Below are positions 27,131 to 34,118 of a DNA stretch of 64,000 nt, piece after piece. Made by a program: the position numbers and the translations under genes. The notes under the pieces were generated by a model that saw nothing but the letters and a program-made list of their open reading frames with translations, was not told the DNA's origin and made no database searches. Numbering within the stretch: position 1 is the stretch's first letter; every line of letters starts with the position of its first letter. Origin of the DNA: Bdellovibrionales bacterium (GTDB taxonomy: Bacteria; Bdellovibrionota; UBA2428); the NCBI GenBank assembly GCA_018266335.1, contig JAFEAR010000236.1:34052-98051 (forward strand), written 5' to 3'.

Positions 27131-27883
27131 TCACAGCAGCACGATGCGGCCGAACTGGCCCAGGTCGCCGGTCGCGGGCTTCAGCGTGTCGGCCAGCACC
27201 TGACCAGACAGCTCGAACTTGAGCAGCTCGTCGGTGATAACGGAGAGTTCCTTGGCCGGGTTGATCGCCACGCGGTAGAGATCGATCACGACCTCGCGGT
27301 TGCCATCCGCCGTGTTCAGACCCTCGAAACGCACCCAGCGCTCGGGCAGCGGCTGGGTGAACATTGCCGTGCTCTGCGCCGCGCCGTAGGCGTAGTCGAC
27401 CTTGAAAGGCTCGACGTAGGGCCCGCCGGTGGTCTTGTCGTTGATCGCCAGCGAACCGTGCTTGGCGTTGAGGGTGTACTGGCCTACCGGCAGTGTCTTG
27501 GGCGTGGCCGTGGAATCCTTGACCACGACCGTCGACACATTCTGCTTTGCCAGCAGGTAGAGGCTGCCCAGGGTGACGGGATTGGGTAGCGCTTCGGCGG
27601 TGACCGTGCCGCTGACCTGATCGGTGGTCGTGCCGTACAGCGCCAAGCCTAGGTTGACCGCGATCAGTTCTTCCAGCGTGCAGGCGAACTCGCCCTTCTT
27701 GGTCTTGATCAGCTGAAGGTCGGTCAGACGCTGGCCGCTGGTCGACTCCTGGTGTTCCAGTGTCTCCACCGACAGGGAGACTTTGAGCTCGGGCACGTTG
27801 CCCACGTAGTTCAAGCCCTGTGGTTGGCCGGTGATGTCGCGGGCGCCGATGTAGACGCGCCCCTGTCCAGAGAAGTAAGGCAT
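27131..27883 (-). CDS. Major tail tube protein
   Basis: The 250-residue protein starts MPYFSGQGRVYIGARDITGQPQGLNY at ATG 27883. Beta-rich composition, the early VGNVPELKVSLSVETLEHQE block and the position directly before the G/GT chaperones identify it as the tail tube subunit that polymerises on the tape measure. The IVIDLYRVAINPAKEL-like C-terminal part is typical of this family. It lies 2 nt after the small gene upstream. Confidence 0.85.
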   Translation of the reverse strand: MPYFSGQGRVYIGARDITGQPQGLNYVGNVPELKVSLSVETLEHQESTSGQRLTDLQLIKTKKGEFACTLEELIAVNLGLALYGTTTDQVSGTVTAEALPNPVTLGSLYLLAKQNVSTVVVKDSTATPKTLPVGQYTLNAKHGSLAINDKTTGGPYVEPFKVDYAYGAAQSTAMFTQPLPERWVRFEGLNTADGNREVVIDLYRVAINPAKELSVITDELLKFELSGQVLADTLKPATGDLGQFGRIVLL

Positions 27884-27885
27884 GG

Positions 27886-28065
27886 TCAGTCTCCCTTGCG
27901 TGCAGTGGGTTGCGATTTACCGGTCGACTCTTGGAGTCCGTCAGTGGCTTTGGCGACGCCGGCATCGATCAGCCAACGTGCCGTGGCTTCGTCGATGTCC
28001 AGCACATCACCAGGTGCCAAGCTGGTCCCGGCATGGGTATGGGGTTTCAGTAATTCGATGTTCAT
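27886..28065 (-). CDS. Small phage protein (59 residues), between tail terminator and tail tube
   Basis: This is an open frame of 59 codons from ATG 28065 to TGA 27886, beginning MNIELLKPHTHAGTSLAPGD. It is acidic in the middle (VLDIDEATARWLIDAGVA) and basic at the end. The pattern of a hydrophilic loop with a 'WLIDAGVA' helix is common in tiny phage head-tail genes. It fills the otherwise empty gap between its neighbours exactly, with 2-nt and 7-nt spacings, supporting that it is real. Function unknown. Confidence 0.7.
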   Translation of the reverse strand: MNIELLKPHTHAGTSLAPGDVLDIDEATARWLIDAGVAKATDGLQESTGKSQPTARKGD

Positions 28066-28072
28066 CGTTGGG

Positions 28073-28498
28073 TTATCCAGTTCGGGTCAGGTCAAGTGCG
28101 TGGGTGCGGTAGCGGATCTCATAGCGGGATGGCAACGCCACAGCTCCGGCGTCGGCGTCCTCCGGGTCCCACTCGCAATCGACTTCGCGGACGGCCAAAG
28201 CAAGGCCACCGAGGTTGGTGTCGCTCATCAGCGCTGCGTGGGCAGCGACCACCGCCAGATCGGCTTGGTCGAAGGCATCGTCCCCACGGGCCACGGCTAC
28301 CAAACGCACCATCAGCAGCCGGTCGACGAGGTTGTTGGCATGCGCCGTGATGCTGTCGCCTTCGGCAAATAGCAGCAGCGCGGGGCTGGCCTCGCGCGCC
28401 ACAGGTACGGTCGGAAACCGCAGTACCGGTGTGGGCGCCACCCCGGCAGTGAGGCGCGCGACGACCTCCCGCAAGATGCGCTCGCGGATGGAGTTCAT
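28073..28498 (-). CDS. Phage tail terminator / minor tail protein
   Basis: A 141-residue protein (MNSIRERILREVVARLTAGV) with an N-terminal helix and alternating beta strands (PALLLFAEGDSITAHANNLVDRLLMVRLVAVARGDD), the composition of tail terminator proteins (lambda U-like). Gene order after the head-tail joining gene and before the tail tube agrees. It ends in a short strand, YEIRYRTHALDL. Family assignment rests mainly on position. Confidence 0.7.
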   Translation of the reverse strand: MNSIRERILREVVARLTAGVAPTPVLRFPTVPVAREASPALLLFAEGDSITAHANNLVDRLLMVRLVAVARGDDAFDQADLAVVAAHAALMSDTNLGGLALAVREVDCEWDPEDADAGAVALPSRYEIRYRTHALDLTRTG

Positions 28499-28510
28499 GA
28501 TCCGGAGTCC

Positions 28511-28795
28511 TCAGAGTCGAGAGAGTGAAGCGCGTTGTTCGCTGCCGTCGCCGATGCTGCGGATATCGCGGACGCGGTAGAGGCTGCCTGCGATGGACAC
28601 GGTGTCTCCTGCCGCCAGGCTCGGCAGTGCCGAGGCTGGAAATCGGATCGTGTAATCGGCAGACAGGGCAAGCCCGTCGAGTACGGTCTCGTCTGGCGAG
28701 CGGAAATCGACGGCTACGGTGTGGCCATCGATTTCCGCATCCACCAGCAAGCCAGACCGCCCAGCGGCCTCGTAGAAGTCCTCGATGCGCACCAT
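28511..28795 (-). CDS. Head-tail joining protein (lambda FII-like)
   Basis: The start is ATG 28795 (VRIEDFYEAAGRSG), overlapping the capsid stop by 1 bp, giving 94 residues. A small beta protein with VSIAGSLYRVRDIRSIGDG near the C-terminus resembles the lambda FII attachment protein, which forms the interface between portal ring and tail. It sits directly downstream of the E-type capsid gene, as in lambda (E then FI/FII). An earlier in-frame start is possible but lies inside the capsid gene. Confidence 0.72.
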   Translation of the reverse strand: MVRIEDFYEAAGRSGLLVDAEIDGHTVAVDFRSPDETVLDGLALSADYTIRFPASALPSLAAGDTVSIAGSLYRVRDIRSIGDGSEQRASLSRL

Positions 28796-29796
28796 CACAC
28801 CGTCAGCTTCACGAGCACACCCGGGCGGTGGCACATGGGCAGCGGATTCGACTGGGTATGCAGGTCGGTGCCCCGATCGAACTTGCGCGGCTCCTGCTTG
28901 GCATAGAGCGTCTGCCCGATGGTGTTGACCGTCTCGTTGAAGTCAGCCGGCGCGAAGTAGGTACCGAAGGTATCCACCGTGCCCAGCGGGAAGGCATGGG
29001 CCTCGCCAGCCGCGATGAAGCGACGGGTGGTGCCAGACGGATCGGTCGCCTGTCCGCGATACTCCTCGAAGGTGATGCCGGCGTAGGTGAAGCCACGGCG
29101 CACGTCGTTGATCAGGATCGCGCCTTGCTGCCAGTTTTCGAAGGACTTCTCGACCTTGGCATGGCCGGTCAGCGCGGTGAAGAACTCGGGCGAGCACAGG
29201 CAGTGCACACCGCTCATGAACTCACCCTTGAGGTTGTCCTCGATCGCGGCCAGGGTCGCGAGGCATTTCGCCTTCACATTGGTGCCGGCGTTGCCGAGAT
29301 CGAATGCGATGGTCTGCGGCGTGATGTCGAACTCGTCGAAAAGGTCGTACAGCACGGAACCATCGGCATCCAGGATGACGCCCTTGAGCGCGCCCATGCG
29401 CAGGTGCTCCAGCGTGATCGCGTGCTTGTTGCGCATCGTCTCCAGATGGCGCGCGATGACGCCCGCGACGGCTTCTGTTTCAGTCTCCGAACCAAAGGCG
29501 CGGATGCCCTGAACCTCTTCCGGCAGGACGACATCGTCATGCGGGATATGGGGGATCACGAACGAACGCAAGGTGCGCTTGCCGCGCACACCGACCGTCC
29601 CCGGGGCGCCCGGCGGCAAGGTCGGCAGCAGGTTCAGTACGCCGTTCATCTCCTCGACGATGACCTGTCGCTGGCGCACGGGCTTGGCCGGCATCAGGCC
29701 GAGATCCTCGATGCGGCCATAGCGGTTGGGGAGAATGTTGATGGCCGCCGTGAGCGCCGCCATCGAGAACGCGGGATTGGTAAAAGGGTTCTGCAT
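28795..29796 (-). CDS. Major capsid protein (lambda E family)
   Basis: The 333-residue capsid protein shows the Phage_cap_E pattern: MNGVLNLLPTLPPGAPG, SFVIPHIPHDDVVLPEEVQG (the characteristic PHxPHDD block), an inner LETMRNKHAITLEHLRMGALKG helix and RFIAAGEAHAFPLGT near the C-terminus. It forms the icosahedral shell with the decoration protein just upstream. Gene length matches lambda E (341). Start ATG 29796 follows the decoration gene by 14 nt. Confidence 0.93.
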   Translation of the reverse strand: MQNPFTNPAFSMAALTAAINILPNRYGRIEDLGLMPAKPVRQRQVIVEEMNGVLNLLPTLPPGAPGTVGVRGKRTLRSFVIPHIPHDDVVLPEEVQGIRAFGSETETEAVAGVIARHLETMRNKHAITLEHLRMGALKGVILDADGSVLYDLFDEFDITPQTIAFDLGNAGTNVKAKCLATLAAIEDNLKGEFMSGVHCLCSPEFFTALTGHAKVEKSFENWQQGAILINDVRRGFTYAGITFEEYRGQATDPSGTTRRFIAAGEAHAFPLGTVDTFGTYFAPADFNETVNTIGQTLYAKQEPRKFDRGTDLHTQSNPLPMCHRPGVLVKLTV

Positions 29797-29810
29797 GGTT
29801 GTCTCCTAGA

Positions 29811-30188
29811 TCAGGCGGCGGTTCGGACGAGGACGCCACGCGCTTCGAGCTGAGCGATCGCGGTGGCCTTCTCGGTGGGGGTGATGGCGACCGGCCACAC
29901 CAGGGCATGGCTGGCGACGATGGCGTGGCGGGAGATCAGCAGCGCGTCCTCCCGGTCGATCAGGGTCGCGTCCACATCGGCGGCGAGCACGCCAACTGCG
30001 TTCTCGGTGCCGTCGGTACCGGCCGGGTCGAGCGCTTTCAGTTTGCCGGTCGTGTTGTCGCGGCCGACGATGCTGCCGAGCAGCAGGTTCTGACCGGCAG
30101 CGACCGTGGACATGTCGCGTGAATAGAGATTCGGCGCCTCGTACTTGAGGAGATCACCGAGATTGTTGGTTTCCGGAATGGCAGGCAT
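29811..30188 (-). CDS. Head decoration protein (lambda D family)
   Basis: A 125-residue protein (MPAIPETNNLGDLLKYEAPN) with the HDPD family pattern: LLLGSIVGRDNTTGKLKAL, NAVGVLAADVDAT and a final beta strand. D trimers cap the three-fold axes of the expanded capsid. Position between the protease/scaffold and E-type capsid genes is the lambda order. Confidence 0.9.
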   Translation of the reverse strand: MPAIPETNNLGDLLKYEAPNLYSRDMSTVAAGQNLLLGSIVGRDNTTGKLKALDPAGTDGTENAVGVLAADVDATLIDREDALLISRHAIVASHALVWPVAITPTEKATAIAQLEARGVLVRTAA

Positions 30189-30191
30189 GGC

Positions 30192-30560
30192 TTACTCCTT
30201 CGTGGCGAGTTTCTTGACGGCGGCAACGACCGGGCTGCTCTCCGGTCGCACAGTGGTTCCCGCATCGGCGGTGATGCGCGAGGCAATCTCCGGCTGTTCG
30301 GCGCGAGCATCGAGCAGTGCGCGGCGGACCTGAGCCTCGGTCATCCCGGAGGCAAGGAACTCCGCCGTGCGCTGCGGCGTGCCTGCGATCAGGCAGATCT
30401 CGGCAATGGCTTGTGCCTCGATACGGCCGTTGGTGGTCGCACCGGTGATCGACGCGGCAACGGGCGGTGCTGCGGGTGCTTGCGCGGGTGTATCCGCCGG
30501 CTCTGGCGTGGTCTCCGCCTCGGATTCGTCCAGAGGGGGCTGCTGTTCGTGATCGGTCAT
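30192..30560 (-). CDS. Nested capsid scaffold protein (Nu3-like internal start)
   Basis: Within the protease gene an ATG at 30560 (MTDHEQQPPLDESEAETTPE) is preceded on the minus strand by GGAGAAAACC, an excellent ribosome-binding site with 6-nt spacing. Translation would give a 122-residue acidic protein identical to the protease C-terminus, as lambda Nu3 is to C. The Pro/Ala-rich N-terminal half and helical C-terminal half fit an assembly scaffold. Inferred from the signal and the analogy. Confidence 0.7.
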   Translation of the reverse strand: MTDHEQQPPLDESEAETTPEPADTPAQAPAAPPVAASITGATTNGRIEAQAIAEICLIAGTPQRTAEFLASGMTEAQVRRALLDARAEQPEIASRITADAGTTVRPESSPVVAAVKKLATKE

Positions 30561-31511
30561 GGTTTTCTCCAAATGAGACTGTTGTTGGCTGGAAATCTGC
30601 GGGCGTGCATTCCGTGAAGCAGGCGAGGCACGGGCGAGCGGGCCGCGCTTCGCGGCGCCCGTACTGGGTGTCGCCAGTCGGCGTTGCGCATCCAGCGCGT
30701 TGGTGAACTCGGCCAAGACCTGTTCGAAACTCATCACGGCGTCGGCCAGTCCTGTTGCGACCGCCGCATCCCCGAAGATCAAGCCTGCTTCGGTCGCCCG
30801 CACGGCATCGCTGTCCAGACCGCGCATCTGCGCGACCTGGCTGACGAAGATTCCGTAGAGCCGATCCACTTCCGCCTGCAGGGTGGAAGCCGCCTGTGGC
30901 GACAACGGCGCATGGGGAGAAAAGTCGTTCTTGTGGTGGCCGGCGTAGATCGCGGTGAAATCGATGCCGTCCTTGGCATCCTTGACCGACTGATCGACGT
31001 GCAGCGCAATGACACCGATAGAGCCCACGCCTGCGGTTTGCGACAGGGTCAGGTGCGATGCGGCGGCTGCGATGGCGTATGCCGCCGAGTACGCCGAGTC
31101 GTTGGCATGCGCCCAGACCGGCTTGATGTCGTTGGCGGCGCGAATCCGTTCGGCCAGCTCGAATACGCCACCGGCCTCACCGCCGGGGGAGTCGAGGTCG
31201 AGCAGGATGCCGTTGACCTGTGGGTCCGCGAGTGCCGCGTCGAGGCGTGCAGCGATCTCGCCATAGGAGGTCAGGCCGGATGCGGCCTCCAGTCCCATTG
31301 CCCGTCGCACCAGCGTGCCGTGCACCGGGATGATCGCGATACCGAGCTGCCCAGCCGAGGCGCTGGCCTTTGGGGCGGGAAGCGGGACGGCGGCATCGAT
31401 GTCAGGCAGTCCGATGCGCGGGCCGAGGACGGACAGGATCACGTCCAGTTTCGAGCGCGCAATGAGGAGCGGCGTCCCGTAGAGACGGGACGCCAGGTGT
31501 ACGAGCTGCAT
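30192..31511 (-). CDS. Phage capsid maturation protease (S49 family) with C-terminal scaffold region
   Basis: ATG 31511 lies 1 bp after the portal stop and gives 439 residues (MQLVHLASRLYG). The protease part has IIPVHGTLVRR, DSPGGEAGG (about 108-115), AYSAAYAIAAAA (probable nucleophile Ser about 142) and GVGSIGV, as in lambda C and SppA. Residues about 295-320 form a linker, and the last 122 residues are acidic, Pro/Ala-rich, and begin with an internal Met preceded by a strong ribosome-binding site. This is the lambda C/Nu3 arrangement, in which the C-terminal part also serves as a separate scaffold. Confidence 0.9.
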   Translation of the reverse strand: MQLVHLASRLYGTPLLIARSKLDVILSVLGPRIGLPDIDAAVPLPAPKASASAGQLGIAIIPVHGTLVRRAMGLEAASGLTSYGEIAARLDAALADPQVNGILLDLDSPGGEAGGVFELAERIRAANDIKPVWAHANDSAYSAAYAIAAAASHLTLSQTAGVGSIGVIALHVDQSVKDAKDGIDFTAIYAGHHKNDFSPHAPLSPQAASTLQAEVDRLYGIFVSQVAQMRGLDSDAVRATEAGLIFGDAAVATGLADAVMSFEQVLAEFTNALDAQRRLATPSTGAAKRGPLARASPASRNARPQISSQQQSHLEKTMTDHEQQPPLDESEAETTPEPADTPAQAPAAPPVAASITGATTNGRIEAQAIAEICLIAGTPQRTAEFLASGMTEAQVRRALLDARAEQPEIASRITADAGTTVRPESSPVVAAVKKLATKE

Positions 31512-31512
31512 A

Positions 31513-32997
31513 TCAGTTGTCCTGGGGTTCTTGCGCCGGAGCCGGGGTGGCCGTCGCGATGGGCGCTTTGTCGTGGCGCGGGTCGGAATCGAAAACCAGA
31601 CCGAGTTCGTCGGCACGTTGGTTGTCTGCCGCGATCTCGCGGTCGATGTCTTCGGCGTCGTAACCGAAGGCCGAAATGGCTTCGGAGCGTGAAAGCAGTC
31701 CGGCGCGAATCGCGGTGAGCATCGCGTCGAACTCCTTCTTCGGATCGACCCACTGCCAGCCCTGCGGAATCCACTTCACGGCCAGGTAATCACGTTTGCG
31801 ATCGCTGAAGCCGGGCAGATCGAGTGTGCCTTCGAGCGCGGCTTGTTCCATCCATGCCCGCCAGATTGGTCGGCAGAGCTGGTGAACGATCACGCCATGC
31901 TGGATCGCCTCACAGCGGCGACGAAACTCCAGCAGGCCGGCACGAATCGAGGAGTAATTCACCTGCGTGAGATCCCCGGTGAGCATCTCGTAGGTGATGC
32001 CCATCGCGGCCGCCACTGCCCGGAACTGCATGCGCAAGAACTCGGCGTAGCTGGCCCCGACGTCTGCCGGCTGGCTGAACTTGACGTCCTCGCCAGGCTC
32101 GAGTAACTGCATGGTCCCGGGTTCCAGTCCTGCCAGGGACACACCGTTGGCGTCCGCCAGCCCTTCGCCCATGAGGTTGTCCTCGGGCGCCAGGCGGGTG
32201 ATGAAGCCAGCGAACATTGCTGCCGTCTTCTTGCGGACCAGTTCGGCGTCGTCGTACTGGTCCAGCTCATTGAGCTTGACCAGTGCCCGCGCCAACCAGG
32301 GCTCGCCCCGGATCTGGCCAGGGCGAAGCGGACGGAACAGGTGGATGATCTCGGAAGCTGGCACGCGCACGGTATCCATGCCGCCGGTGCCCGACATCGG
32401 CGCCAGCGTCCCGTCGCCGGGATGCGAGCGATACAGGTGGTAGGCCGTGCGCCGCCCTAGACGATCGAACTCGATGCCGGCCCGCACCACATTGCCGGAC
32501 GGAAGCTCAAGATTCATCGTCGTGGGCAGGTGCTCGGGTTCCAGTACCTGAAGTTGCAGGCCGAGTGCCAGACCATCTTCGGGTCGGCGATAGCGCAGTC
32601 GCACAAGGACTTCTCCGCCTTCCAGCATGGCCCGGCAGGCAAGTGCCTGCAGACCGTAGAAGTCGGTCAAGCCAGCCGCGTCCGCGTCGCTGCACCAGTC
32701 CCACCAGAGGGCGTGAATGGATTCCCGCAGCGCGTTGTCCGAGAGCATCGACTGAGGCTTGATGCCCGTGCCGATCGCGTTGGCGACGAAGGCTTCCACA
32801 CCGGCGGCAGCCCATGCGTTGCGCCGGACCAGATCACGGCTCTTGGCTCGGAGTTCATTCTGTGTGAAGGCCAGAGCGGCGACCGCACCAGGGTTGCCGA
32901 CTTGCCAGGCGATCGCACGTCGACCGCCGCCGATACCGTCGTAAGTCGGCGACGGGCCGCCAAACAGGCCGCGTCGAAGTTTTCCGAACCAGCTCAT
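31513..32997 (-). CDS. Portal protein (lambda B family)
   Basis: The 494-residue portal forms the dodecameric ring through which DNA is packed and ejected. Family marks include MSWFGKLRRGLFGG, LVRRNAWAAAGVEAFVANAIGTGIKP, WDWCSDADAAGLTDFYGLQ, the EIIHLFRPLRPGQIRGEPWLA block and FRAVAAAMGITYEMLTGDL. Its C-terminus is acidic and disordered. Start ATG 32997 overlaps the gpW stop by 1 bp. Confidence 0.93.
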   Translation of the reverse strand: MSWFGKLRRGLFGGPSPTYDGIGGGRRAIAWQVGNPGAVAALAFTQNELRAKSRDLVRRNAWAAAGVEAFVANAIGTGIKPQSMLSDNALRESIHALWWDWCSDADAAGLTDFYGLQALACRAMLEGGEVLVRLRYRRPEDGLALGLQLQVLEPEHLPTTMNLELPSGNVVRAGIEFDRLGRRTAYHLYRSHPGDGTLAPMSGTGGMDTVRVPASEIIHLFRPLRPGQIRGEPWLARALVKLNELDQYDDAELVRKKTAAMFAGFITRLAPEDNLMGEGLADANGVSLAGLEPGTMQLLEPGEDVKFSQPADVGASYAEFLRMQFRAVAAAMGITYEMLTGDLTQVNYSSIRAGLLEFRRRCEAIQHGVIVHQLCRPIWRAWMEQAALEGTLDLPGFSDRKRDYLAVKWIPQGWQWVDPKKEFDAMLTAIRAGLLSRSEAISAFGYDAEDIDREIAADNQRADELGLVFDSDPRHDKAPIATATPAPAQEPQDN

Positions 32998-33218
32998 CAG
33001 GTGGCCTTCCGGGTCGTGACGCGGATCTGGCGCGGAGCGCCCGGCCAGAGACCGGTGGCGACGGCGTCATCGAACAGACCGCGCTTGACCTCGCGAATGG
33101 CGGCAGCCAGCTCCTCGACGGTTCGGTATTCGATGGTCTTGTCGCCGAAGCTGACGCGGCGCTCGCCCTTGGCCAGCGCGGCTTCGAGCGCATCGAGCTG
33201 GGATTGCGTGTAGGCCAT
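32997..33218 (-). CDS. Head-tail joining protein gpW
   Basis: A 73-residue protein of the gpW family: MAYTQSQLDALEAALAKGER, then VSFGDKTIEYRTVEELAAAI, the two helices and beta hairpin of the known fold, ending in a basic tail. It seals the portal after DNA packaging. It lies between the terminase/fibre genes and the portal, as in lambda (A-W-B). Confidence 0.9.
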   Translation of the reverse strand: MAYTQSQLDALEAALAKGERRVSFGDKTIEYRTVEELAAAIREVKRGLFDDAVATGLWPGAPRQIRVTTRKAT

Positions 33219-33610
33219 CAGCGATACACCACCAGGTTGATCTCGGTGGGGTCGGCAAACGACGTCGCCATCGTGGCGCAGGCGACATCAACATGGTTGA
33301 CCGTCTTCTCATCAGCGCTCGCTCTTGCGATGGCGATGCGCTGCGTGCCGTTGTCGGTGCTGCTGCGGGCCAGTGCAATCCAGGCGTAGTTCGTGTCCGG
33401 CATCGGCTGGGTGAAATGGACGCGATAGCGACCAGTCGCCAGGCGTTCCACACTCACCACGTTGCGAGTGCTGTGCATCACCATCTGGCCGTTGACGTAG
33501 CCGAAGCTCACCCACGCGCGGGCGAGACCCGGATGCGAGCCATCGATCTTGCTTTTCACTTCGATGCCGATGCGCGCGGCGAGGGATGCGATTCGGTCGG
33601 AAAGCGACAT
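33218..33610 (-). CDS. Phage structural protein (fibre/knob-like), inserted between gpW and terminase
   Basis: A 130-residue protein with an N-terminal helix (MSLSDRIASLAARIGIEVKS) like the start of the next gene upstream, followed by beta-rich sequence (ARAWVSFGYVNGQMVMHSTR, RYRVHFTQPMPDTNYAW). The latter resembles the surface domain found in many tail fibre proteins. Head-gene operons of lambda do not carry such genes here; it may be a decoration or fibre protein. Start and stop each overlap neighbours by 1 bp. Confidence 0.65.
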   Translation of the reverse strand: MSLSDRIASLAARIGIEVKSKIDGSHPGLARAWVSFGYVNGQMVMHSTRNVVSVERLATGRYRVHFTQPMPDTNYAWIALARSSTDNGTQRIAIARASADEKTVNHVDVACATMATSFADPTEINLVVYR

Positions 33611-34101
33611 CAGACCAGTGCTCCCTCGAACACCGCGACGAAGTCAGTGTCGGCATCGCCGATCGCCGTCAAGGCAATGGCACCGATGTTCGATCGTGCC
33701 TGCTGCTGCTCGATCACCGTCAGCGTCTGCGCAGCATCGAAGCGCACGCGGTTGTTGACGGCGGCAAGCAGCGCATCGAGGCCGCTGGTCCCGTCCTGGA
33801 GTAACTGCTGAATCTCGACCAAGGTGTCATAGGCAGCATCGGCGCCACCGAGGATCTCGGCCTTGAGGGTGTCCAGCAGCGTGACGATCTTCGACGACGA
33901 ATAGGTGGTGGTCAGCGCCACGTTGGCGTCGTCGATGCCGGTACCGCTCAGTACGGCGGACTGGAGCTCATTGATGGCCGCCACCAGACTCGACTTGTCG
34001 GTGGTGGTCAGGTTCGCCAGCGTGCCGGTCTTGCTGTTGAGCGTGTTGAACTCCTGGGCGATGCGAATCACCAGGCTCTCGATACGGGTCTGCAAACTCA
34101 T
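33610..34101 (-). CDS. Phage fibre-like structural protein
   Basis: ATG 34101 with AAGGAC 6 nt upstream gives 163 residues (MSLQTRIESLVIRIAQEFNT). A helix-forming N-terminus is followed by a coiled heptad-like region (LSGTGIDDANVALTTTYSSSKIVTLLDTLKAE) and a tail of the kind seen in trimeric fibres (RFDAAQTLTVIEQQQARSNIGA). Its N-terminus is related to that of the next protein, so the two probably share an anchoring motif. Function inferred. Confidence 0.65.
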   Translation of the reverse strand: MSLQTRIESLVIRIAQEFNTLNSKTGTLANLTTTDKSSLVAAINELQSAVLSGTGIDDANVALTTTYSSSKIVTLLDTLKAEILGGADAAYDTLVEIQQLLQDGTSGLDALLAAVNNRVRFDAAQTLTVIEQQQARSNIGAIALTAIGDADTDFVAVFEGALV

Positions 34102-34118
34102 GGGATGTCCTTCTTCGT

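Noticed and set aside
30600..30680. REP-type or inserted element in the protease-scaffold linker
   Set aside because: The GC-rich CGCGCTTCGCGG stretch resembles the sequence near 36110 only weakly and stays in frame; no element ends were found.
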